Assembly (NCBI GenBank): GCA_009786715.1 | Contig: WQRN01000001.1 | Span: 109 to 64,108, forward strand | DNA length: 64,000 nt | Direction: 5' to 3' | DNA from: Treponema sp. | Lineage (GTDB): Bacteria > Spirochaetota > Spirochaetia > Treponematales > Breznakiellaceae | Shown: positions 36,726 through 43,840 of the stretch, one piece after another | Layout: each line of letters opens with the position of its first letter | Position numbering within the stretch: the stretch's first letter is position 1 | Notes under the pieces: model-generated | What the model was told of the DNA's origin: nothing | What the model saw: the letters and a program-made list of their open reading frames with translations, nothing else | Databases searched by the model: none | Made by a program: the position numbers and the translations under genes

Positions 36726-37301
36726 ATGGCAAAGAAAACAGTAACAAAAAAACCGGCAGCGAAAAAACCCGCAGCAAAGAAACCTGCGGCTAAAGCAGCT
36801 GCAGCAAAAAAGCCGGCAACAAAGAAAGCTGCTGCAGCAAAGAAACCCGCAGCAAAGAAACCTGCGGCTAAAGCCGCCGCGGCTAAAAAACCTGCCGCCA
36901 AAGCAGCTTCGGCAAAAAAAGCTCCTGTTAAAAAAGCGGCGGCTAAAAAACCCGCGGCCAAAGCAGCTTCGGCAAAGAAGGCGCCTGTTAAAAAAGCAGC
37001 GGTAAAGAAACCCGCAGTTAAAGCCGCTCCGGCAAAGAAAGAAGGAAAATGGATGTCTGCGGATGAATATTGCGAGAGCCTTAAAAAAGACGGTAAAGTT
37101 CCGGCCGCGAAATCTTCAATCCTTAATAAAAAATCAACGGCAAATCTGACTAATGATGAATTGGCGGATCTGTATATTCAGGAATCAAGGTATGAGGATC
37201 TTTATGAATTGAGTGTTAAAATGCTCGAGAAGGAAGAGACCAGAGATTCTCCTGTATGGATGGGACGTTTAAACGACGCGCGCAGCCGTCTTGGAAAGTA
37301 G
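36726..37301 (+). CDS. Histone H1-like lysine/alanine-rich protein
   Basis: A 191-residue protein. Residues 1-105 are almost only Lys, Ala, Pro, built of KKPAAK and a 20-residue unit (KAASAKKAPVKKAA...) like the C-terminal tail of eukaryotic H1 and the chlamydial Hc proteins. Residues 106-191 form a compact, mostly helical domain (WMSADEYCESL, TNDELADLYIQESRYEDLYEL) with no recognised family. It likely binds DNA through the tail and compacts or organises the chromosome. Strong promoter and ribosome site indicate high expression. It is convergent with the DUF1566-type gene, 11 bases apart. Confidence 0.85.
   Translation: MAKKTVTKKPAAKKPAAKKPAAKAAAAKKPATKKAAAAKKPAAKKPAAKAAAAKKPAAKAASAKKAPVKKAAAKKPAAKAASAKKAPVKKAAVKKPAVKAAPAKKEGKWMSADEYCESLKKDGKVPAAKSSILNKKSTANLTNDELADLYIQESRYEDLYELSVKMLEKEETRDSPVWMGRLNDARSRLGK
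36735..37040 (+). repeat. Tandem repeats inside the histone-like gene
   Basis: Internal coding repeats of 15 bases (KKPAA unit, early part) and about 60 bases (KAASAKKAPVKKAAAKKPAA unit, later part, about 2.5 copies). The copies differ mostly at third positions. Copy number may vary between strains by slippage. Confidence 0.75.
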
Positions 37302-37312
37302 AAGCGCGGTAA

Positions 37313-37978
37313 TTAGTTTAGATTACGCACAGGGCGGACAGGATGCCATTCTGTTACGGGGAGTTGTTTTTCAATTCCGATTTTTATACCGTCTTTGTTT
37401 ACATAATGTCCGCCCGAAGTTCCGTTAGTTGGGTTTTGCACGTATTTATCTTCAACTACACAGGTAATAACGGCGGTTGCGCTGTCCTTTTTGCGTTCGT
37501 TGCTCCAGTGAAGGATTAATTCATTTGTCTGGACTGTATTTTCTTTCTGACGAATCTGGCTGCTTATGAAACCTGAGGATTCTAAAAGCTCATCCTTTGT
37601 AGGAAGCCGCCAGTCTTTATAGCCGTTAAATGAAAAATTCTTGCAGACATTTTCGGCGTTTTCCCACGCGCAGTATCCTGCGTCTGCGGGGGATACTTCG
37701 ATAAGTTTGGAGTTTTTATCTTTAAAGACATGTCCCCCGGCAGGTCCTTGATCTCCAGCTTGAATAGGGAAGTTCTTAAGAAGTATCTCTCTTAACTCAG
37801 GGATATCGCGGACAGGGCGCCATACATTGTCCTTTGGATGCCTGTATGCGTACATATCCCACCCAAAATCGCGGCGAGCCGCCAGTTTTGCGAGTTCCTC
37901 CAGGTTAAAAGGACCGTATTCCTTGTAATATATGCTGATTAAGAAAGAAAGGGCTTCGTTTTGCCTTCTATTCAACAT
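37313..37978 (-). CDS. DUF1566-type protein of unknown function
   Basis: A 221-residue protein without a signal peptide. The C-terminal half has the DUF1566/Lcl-type pattern: GYKDWRLPTKDELLE near residue 125, and the ending WHPVRPVRN. The N-terminal 70 residues (YYKEYGPFNLEELAKLAARRDFGWDMYAYRHP) are unrelated. The AAGGAGA ribosome site is 3 bases from the ATG. It is the first of three neighbouring genes for repeat-module proteins on this strand, though 62 bases separate it from the next. The role is unknown. Confidence 0.68.
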   Translation of the reverse strand: MLNRRQNEALSFLISIYYKEYGPFNLEELAKLAARRDFGWDMYAYRHPKDNVWRPVRDIPELREILLKNFPIQAGDQGPAGGHVFKDKNSKLIEVSPADAGYCAWENAENVCKNFSFNGYKDWRLPTKDELLESSGFISSQIRQKENTVQTNELILHWSNERKKDSATAVITCVVEDKYVQNPTNGTSGGHYVNKDGIKIGIEKQLPVTEWHPVRPVRNLN

Positions 37979-38040
37979 GGTCTCCTTCGATTTTTCAGGA
38001 TACCAAAATGCCGTTTCTTTGTCTAGATATCACCCCGGTA

Positions 38041-39270
38041 TTATTCGCCTCTTTGTATGCTTTTTACGCCTTTTTGCATTATCTGCTTTATTTCGTCATC
38101 GGCTTGTGAAAGAAGATTTTCAATAATTGTATTAATTATATCCGCGTCAATTCCGTCAATTATCATCTGAAGGGCGATTTTTAAAATTATTATTTTTTCT
38201 TTTTTTATTTCGTCCTCTAATGAAAAAATGCCGTACTTTCCTGCCGTTTCGGATAATGCGCTGATTCTTTTCTGCAAATCCGGGTATTCATTCTTGGTTA
38301 AATTGATTTTTTTGTCTTTTTCGGATACCGGATAAAATTTATTTATAAAAAACGCGATACTTTGATCGGTTGGGACAACTTGTCTATTACCGAATATTTT
38401 GCCGATGTTTTGCGCGTTTGATTTATTAAAATTGCGCATTAATACAAGCTGGTAAAAAGATTTAATATCTCCTTTTAACGCCGCCTGCTCGTGCCAGTAT
38501 TCAGATAAAATAAACAGATCAATATCATCTTCGTCAACCTCGCGTATAAAGTAAGCGTAATTTCTTGCGGCAGTGCCGTCACAGGCGTATGCCTGATACC
38601 ATTCGCCGGCGGTTTTGTATTTTAATTTTTTCTCTTCATTTTCTTCGTAATATTTATCCAATGACTCAAGAGCGTAAATATCGCATGCCGCTTTTGTATA
38701 CCAAAAATCAGCCTGCTTCTGATCCTTCTGCACGCCATTTCCGTTTTCATAGCATCTTCCCAGATAAAGCTGAGCTGTGCCGTCTTCCTGCTGCGCGGCT
38801 TTTGTGTACCAATGAACAGCTTTTTGATAATCTTTGGCAACGCCATTTCCGTTTTCGTAAAACATTCCTAAATGAAATTGCGATCTTACATTGCCCTGTT
38901 CTGCGGCTTTAGTATGCCAGTCCGCCGCTTTATTATAATCCTGCGGAATGTCGGATCCTATCTCGTAATAAAGAGCCAGAATTCCCTGAGAAATATCATC
39001 ACCCTGCTCGGCGGACTGTAAATACCAATAAAGCGCTTTTTTAGTGTCTTTCTCAACGCCGTCTCCGCTTTCGTAACACATTCCCAAAAGACACTGAGCG
39101 CCGGCATCGCCTTGTTCCGCGGCTTTTGTGTACCAAAAAGCCGCCAGTTTATAATCCTGTTCAACGCCTTCACCCTGATAATAACACAGGGCGAGGCTTG
39201 TTTGAGCTTCCGCGTCTCCTGATTCCGCCGCTTTTATTATAGCGTTGATGTCTAAATCCTTGTGAGTCAT
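38041..39270 (-). CDS. Sel1-repeat protein
   Basis: A 409-residue protein with five canonical Sel1-like repeats of 36 residues (AAEQGDAGAQCLLGMCYESGDGVEKDTKKALYWY pattern) between residues 10 and 200, then a variable region with degenerate repeats and a charged C-terminus. Sel1 repeats make protein-binding solenoids. The ATG at 39268-39270 is chosen: GGAGGGG lies four bases upstream; a TTG 12 bases further out is less likely. No signal peptide is present. It sits 55 bases after the stop of the ankyrin/TPR gene and is probably expressed with it. Confidence 0.8.
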   Translation of the reverse strand: MTHKDLDINAIIKAAESGDAEAQTSLALCYYQGEGVEQDYKLAAFWYTKAAEQGDAGAQCLLGMCYESGDGVEKDTKKALYWYLQSAEQGDDISQGILALYYEIGSDIPQDYNKAADWHTKAAEQGNVRSQFHLGMFYENGNGVAKDYQKAVHWYTKAAQQEDGTAQLYLGRCYENGNGVQKDQKQADFWYTKAACDIYALESLDKYYEENEEKKLKYKTAGEWYQAYACDGTAARNYAYFIREVDEDDIDLFILSEYWHEQAALKGDIKSFYQLVLMRNFNKSNAQNIGKIFGNRQVVPTDQSIAFFINKFYPVSEKDKKINLTKNEYPDLQKRISALSETAGKYGIFSLEDEIKKEKIIILKIALQMIIDGIDADIINTIIENLLSQADDEIKQIMQKGVKSIQRGE

Positions 39271-39325
39271 TTTCCCCTCCAAAAAATTTTTAAAATGCGG
39301 CCGTTTTTTAATTTTTTATAGGCAG

Positions 39326-41587
39326 CTAAATTTCCGCGTCGTGTCTGCCGTCATCGTAACCGTCATCTTCATTATCAGATTTGTATTTAAAATCAGCGGC
39401 AAGCAAGAGATATTTGCGCGCCAGTTTTGAATCTGGTTTAATATTTAAACCATCAATTTGACCTGAATATATTTCATAAAGCGAATAAGCCGCTGAATGG
39501 CTTTCATGCTCAACCGCTTCCTTTAACGCGTCGATTGCGCTCTGTTCATCCGCGCCCTTATCAAGAAGCATTTTAACCAGTTTTTTCTGCACTTCACCCT
39601 GGGCATTATTTATCGCAAGGCTTAAAGCCGTGGAACCCAATTCGCTGACATAGTTTACATCCGCTCCGGCGTCAATGAGAAGTCTTGTTTTTTCAATTTC
39701 CTTCGCTTTAATAGGCGTAAATTCCTTGGTTTCCTTGTCATATTCGGAAGGCAGAAGCGTTAAATGCAGTGGTTTTATCAGACCGCTTTCAATATGCGTA
39801 AAACAGTTCGGATCCGCGCCGGATTCCAAAAGTGTTTTCATTATTATCGACAAACCGCCGTCCAGGCACTGGTTTCCGAGCGGAGTATCGCTGTCTTTGC
39901 ATGACATATTCGGATCTGCGCCGCTGGCGGCAAGAAAGCGGATGATTTTTAAGGGATCTTCCATAAAGCCAACGAGCCTTTTTGTTGTTACATAATAAAG
40001 CGGAGTAGGCTGCCATGTTCCGAAAACAACGCTTACCCTTTCGTTAAGCGGAAGTTTTTCTTCTAGATATTTATTAAAAAGCGCATAATTTTCTTCTCTT
40101 GCCAGAACCGCGGCAAGATTTATAAAATCTTCTTTGCCGATTACGTCCGCGATTGCCTTATCCATGTTGGCGCTGACGCGCGCGCGAAGCGAAGTGTAAA
40201 GAGGATAGCCGTCCTTGACAATAGATTCTGCCGATTCCAGCGTTTCAATCACGAGCCGTACTTTCGCCGTGTATTCCATCGGCGGGTTTGACGCAATTTC
40301 TGAAATTAATATTTCTTTTTTGTTAAAAATTGATTCACGCACATCTGTATCGCTGAAGAACTCTTCAGGTACTTTTTTCAGAAGAATGAATTGCTCAGGC
40401 TTTCTTCTGAACAGCGCGTTTTCACCTCCTGAATACAGAATCTCAGGTTCAACAGGCTCTCCTTCCTGCGCCGCTATATCAAGTATGATTTTTCCGCCGC
40501 TTTTTTTAAGGTTAACTTTTTCCGTTATGATAACCGGTTTATCGTCCGCGCCTTCTCTTTTTGGTCTTGGATTTCTTCTTGAATGTTCATTAACTGTGTA
40601 TTGATAAATTTGCGCATGTTTTGCTTTAAAAATATTCCAATTTACCTTTTCGGCATCGCCCATTTTTTCATAAATTTGCGCGCGTATGCAGTAATTTTCT
40701 TCGCCGCCGCCTGATTCGCAAAGCGCGGTATTTATATCGTCCAGAGCCGTTTGTAATTCGCCTTTTTTTAAGTATGCCTCGGCGCGGAACGCATAATACG
40801 GTCCAAGCGAGCAGTTCCGCGTTTCAATTTCTTTTGAGTAATATTCAATTGCCTTGTCAGGATCGTCTAAATCCACAGCTTCTGCTGCAAAATCATCCTG
40901 TTTTTCTTCAGGCGATATTAATATAAAAACAAGGCGATCATGAGAAGCGGTTCTTGGCGTATATTTTGATTTCAGCCATTCATAAGTATCGGGAAGAGTT
41001 TCCAAAATGTCAAAGCAGACGTCAAAATTGCCGAGGTTACGGTTCAGTTCCGCGATGGTTATTGTAAGTTCATCTTTATCTTTTTCAATTTTACAGTTTG
41101 CGGCTTTCTTTTCCAGAAGCGAAAGAAGCGCATTGCAGTTTTCCTCCCAAAGCGCCGCCTTTTCATCCTGAAAAAATGTTTTTTCATCGTCCGGATCACG
41201 CTGGTACTGTTTGCGGCTGAAGCGAATTTTATCGTTTAACGCGTACCAAAGGCAGGAACGCGCTTCAATTTCTTCGTCAGGGGTTTTGGCAAGACCTTGT
41301 TTTACCGTATTTATATAATCGTTTTCATTTGGCTTGTCTAAAAGTTTGTATTTTTTTAAAAATATATTTCTTTTAACAGGCTCCGCGTTATTAAGAAAAA
41401 AAATTTCCGCGCAAAAGGGACACTTTGTTAAATTCGGCGTGTAATGAGAAGAGAATGTACTTCTATTTTCTATTTTTACCCCGTCAGAAAAAGTTGTGAT
41501 ACTTTGAACAGAATAGTTCAGGATGTCGTCTTTCGCTGCCGGTTTTCTGCAGGCGGGGCAGAGGTAAACCGTTGGAGAGGTATCCAT
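39326..41587 (-). CDS. Zinc-ribbon, TPR and ankyrin-repeat protein
   Basis: A 753-residue cytoplasmic protein. The N-terminus has two CxxC pairs (CPAC, CPFC about 45 residues later), forming a likely zinc-binding domain. A middle region (about residues 230-330) has TPR-like repeats (GPYYAFRAEAYLKKGELQTALDDINTALC), and residues 540-700 contain ankyrin-type repeats (GADPNMSCKDSDTPLGNQCLDGG, GADVNYVSELGSTALSLAI). It likely acts as a protein-interaction scaffold. No signal peptide or enzymatic motif. The last 20 residues are rich in Asp and Gly. ATG preceded by AAGGATG. Confidence 0.75.
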   Translation of the reverse strand: MDTSPTVYLCPACRKPAAKDDILNYSVQSITTFSDGVKIENRSTFSSHYTPNLTKCPFCAEIFFLNNAEPVKRNIFLKKYKLLDKPNENDYINTVKQGLAKTPDEEIEARSCLWYALNDKIRFSRKQYQRDPDDEKTFFQDEKAALWEENCNALLSLLEKKAANCKIEKDKDELTITIAELNRNLGNFDVCFDILETLPDTYEWLKSKYTPRTASHDRLVFILISPEEKQDDFAAEAVDLDDPDKAIEYYSKEIETRNCSLGPYYAFRAEAYLKKGELQTALDDINTALCESGGGEENYCIRAQIYEKMGDAEKVNWNIFKAKHAQIYQYTVNEHSRRNPRPKREGADDKPVIITEKVNLKKSGGKIILDIAAQEGEPVEPEILYSGGENALFRRKPEQFILLKKVPEEFFSDTDVRESIFNKKEILISEIASNPPMEYTAKVRLVIETLESAESIVKDGYPLYTSLRARVSANMDKAIADVIGKEDFINLAAVLAREENYALFNKYLEEKLPLNERVSVVFGTWQPTPLYYVTTKRLVGFMEDPLKIIRFLAASGADPNMSCKDSDTPLGNQCLDGGLSIIMKTLLESGADPNCFTHIESGLIKPLHLTLLPSEYDKETKEFTPIKAKEIEKTRLLIDAGADVNYVSELGSTALSLAINNAQGEVQKKLVKMLLDKGADEQSAIDALKEAVEHESHSAAYSLYEIYSGQIDGLNIKPDSKLARKYLLLAADFKYKSDNEDDGYDDGRHDAEI

Positions 41588-41620
41588 AAAAACATCCTTT
41601 AGATTAAGTATATTAAGAAT

Positions 41621-41641
41621 AATACCATGAAGTCAGGTATT
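41621..41641. terminator. Weak hairpin between the barrel gene and the ankyrin gene
   Basis: AATACC and GGTATT flank a nine-base loop. T-runs are short on both strands. It could terminate the leftward RND-LolA-barrel operon; confidence is low. Confidence 0.3.
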
Positions 41642-43054
41642 TTAAAAGCTGTAAGTGACAGCTGTTTTAATAAAATTATTATTATTATACTGTCCAAATT
41701 GCCCGTTTTTATCGCCTGCAAAAAAACCGCCGGAAAGTTCGATGGACAGCGCGTCCTTTGTCCAGACTATCGAAGGAACGATCATACAATCTCCCGCTTC
41801 AACCTGCCAAAAAACAGCCGCGCGAAGTTCAAGCTGATCCCTGAATAACGATTTTGTAAGAACGAATATAATCTGCGTGGAAGTCATATCTGTATCGGCT
41901 TCAATATCGTACGGATTTGTAGAAACTTTGTCATTTAAAAGACGTATTGTTTCGTTGCATTGTACGCTGAAATTGATGCCCCAGAATAAATTGCGGTCAA
42001 AACCAAAAGACCACGCGAGGTGGGGATTATAGATTGCCGCGTCTTCGCCGGATAAATCCTCTGTTATGTTCGCCGCGAACTCGGCGCGGATATTAAAACC
42101 AAAAAGCACTTGAGCCCAGTCAATTCCAATTTGATGATAGGGGTTGTATGAATAGTTGATGCTTGAAGGTACGGGTACGTACATGGAAGGATATGGAGGC
42201 GGAAGAGGAATTTCAAATTGCGAAAAACCAATATTAACAGCGGGACGGGTTAATCTTCCGTAATAATATTGAAATCCAAGATCAGCGGAGCCGATTGTTG
42301 TTGTAAACCGTAAACCGGCCTGCGCGTAATCAATCTTGGCAAGTCTGTCATTGTCAGGCTTATTTATTAATATATTTATATCGTCTTCGGTTATAGGAAC
42401 ATTTGCTGCCTGATATCCTGTTAAAATATCATCTTTTAGATTATCAAGCTGCGCCATCTGCTTCGGATACCATCTGCTGCCAGATTCAGCAAAGCGCATT
42501 GGTTCAAACGAAGGTACAAAAACGCCTTCGATTTTTGAGAAGGAACCAAAGCGGTACGACAGCCGCACAAGCGGGCGTGCGATTTTAAAATTCATTAAAT
42601 CGCTTAAATCAGTTAAACTTGAATAATCAAGAGGGTTAATAACATCAAGAGGGCCGAAACTGTCAGCCTTACCCCATGTTAACTTTCGAAAGCCGCCTTC
42701 AATTTCAAAATTGCCGAGATACGCGCGAACATACGCTTCGTCTAACATAATCGGCGTTTCGGTTGGTTCTATGCTGACGCCTATATACGCCTCTGCGATT
42801 GGCGCGCCTGCCGAGAACGCAAGACTGCCTGAGAAAATATCGCCAAGTTCTGTTTTACTCGCGCCTTCCGAAAAATCTTTTAAATATCCCATCATTGAAG
42901 CGGATACTTCACCGCTTATGGAAACTGATAAACCGGAGTTTGAACCGGAAATATTTTCTTCATCATCAAATGAGCCGAAACCAAAATCCTGGGAAAAAAG
43001 CTGAACGCTGAAAAATAAAAAAATAAAGGCAAATAAAAAATTTTTGTTTAACAT
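41642..43054 (-). CDS. Outer-membrane beta-barrel protein (DUF1302-like)
   Basis: A 470-residue protein with a signal peptide (FLFAFIFLFFSVQLFSQ). The mature start is DFGFGSFDDEEN. The body is rich in beta strands with features of the alginate-export/DUF1302 group (EGGFRKLTWGKADSFGPLDVINPLDYS, SYRFGSFSKIEGVFVPSF); it ends in the aromatic residue of KTAVTYSF. It is the third gene of an operon after the RND exporter and LolA-like protein and probably provides the outer-membrane part. The short FGFGSF word also occurs in the RND protein. Confidence 0.75.
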   Translation of the reverse strand: MLNKNFLFAFIFLFFSVQLFSQDFGFGSFDDEENISGSNSGLSVSISGEVSASMMGYLKDFSEGASKTELGDIFSGSLAFSAGAPIAEAYIGVSIEPTETPIMLDEAYVRAYLGNFEIEGGFRKLTWGKADSFGPLDVINPLDYSSLTDLSDLMNFKIARPLVRLSYRFGSFSKIEGVFVPSFEPMRFAESGSRWYPKQMAQLDNLKDDILTGYQAANVPITEDDINILINKPDNDRLAKIDYAQAGLRFTTTIGSADLGFQYYYGRLTRPAVNIGFSQFEIPLPPPYPSMYVPVPSSINYSYNPYHQIGIDWAQVLFGFNIRAEFAANITEDLSGEDAAIYNPHLAWSFGFDRNLFWGINFSVQCNETIRLLNDKVSTNPYDIEADTDMTSTQIIFVLTKSLFRDQLELRAAVFWQVEAGDCMIVPSIVWTKDALSIELSGGFFAGDKNGQFGQYNNNNFIKTAVTYSF

Positions 43055-43069
43055 ACAGTCTCCGGTTTA

Positions 43070-43840
43070 TTACCTCGCCCTGCCTGTTTCAAGATAGGCA
43101 GCGGTAAAAACGCCGTCAGGGATCGGATCGTCGTATTTCATTATTTCCATATATATTGTTGTTGATGTTCCGGCGGACACGGTGGATATTTTTGTCTGCA
43201 TCGGCGTTATACGCCCCTGCACGTCTTTAAAATCCGCCATCTCCATAATTTTGGAAGTTTCGCCTCTTTTGTTGTACATTTCGGATTTGTAGATTAAATA
43301 GTTTTCTTTGTCTACCCATGTAACAGATTTTGAATATTGATAAGAGCCGTCTTTCGGGATTGATTGAATAACATAGCAGTTTTTTCCGTTAAGCGGTTCC
43401 TCTCTGAGAAGAGTATGCGTATCAAGATAAATATCTCTGTCCATTGACGAGATGTCGTCATAGGAAAAATCAGTCCCCATAAAATTGCCGCCGCTTTCAG
43501 ATGCAGCGATACGGCGCACCCTGCCGAGGCTTGGTAAAAAAATCCATTGATCCGTGCCGCCTGAAGCATTGTCCATCGTTAAAAACCTTGAACCCGCGAC
43601 ATTGGCAGGGCGCTGGAATACAATTACAGTTCTTGAGCCGTTAGGGCCGTCTTTTGAATACTGGTCTATAACCCTCTCTGTTGTGCTTCCGTCTTTCGCG
43701 GTGATAACCATGCGTGAGCGTGAAGAAACTGTATCCGACGAAACGCGGTTTTTCGCTGATATCATGATAGCGTTCGCTTCTTGGGCGTACATAAATACCG
43801 CCGCGCTTAAAAAAAACGCTGTTAAAATTATCCGATTCAT
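43070..43840 (-). CDS. LolA-like outer-membrane lipoprotein-sorting protein
   Basis: A 256-residue periplasmic protein with a signal peptide (LTAFFLSAAVFMYAQ). The central RPANVAGSRFLTMDNASGGTDQWIFLPSLGRVRRI and KSVTWVDKENYLIYKSEMYNKRGE segments are typical of the LolA-like family encoded next to RND exporters. It is expected to be a half-barrel carrying a lipid or acyl chain across the periplasm. A strong ribosome site (GGAGGAAAAAA) lies inside the end of the RND gene, which overlaps by 4 bases. It belongs with the following barrel gene. Confidence 0.85.
   Translation of the reverse strand: MNRIILTAFFLSAAVFMYAQEANAIMISAKNRVSSDTVSSRSRMVITAKDGSTTERVIDQYSKDGPNGSRTVIVFQRPANVAGSRFLTMDNASGGTDQWIFLPSLGRVRRIAASESGGNFMGTDFSYDDISSMDRDIYLDTHTLLREEPLNGKNCYVIQSIPKDGSYQYSKSVTWVDKENYLIYKSEMYNKRGETSKIMEMADFKDVQGRITPMQTKISTVSAGTSTTIYMEIMKYDDPIPDGVFTAAYLETGRAR

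Noticed and set aside
36704..36961. A minus-strand frame made of Ala, Gly and Phe
   Set aside because: It is the shadow of the lysine/alanine-rich histone-like gene, whose repeats have no stops on the other strand.
38041..39270. Regular 108-base repeats considered as a CRISPR-like array
   Set aside because: They are in frame and encode Sel1 repeats, with no constant repeat or unique spacer.
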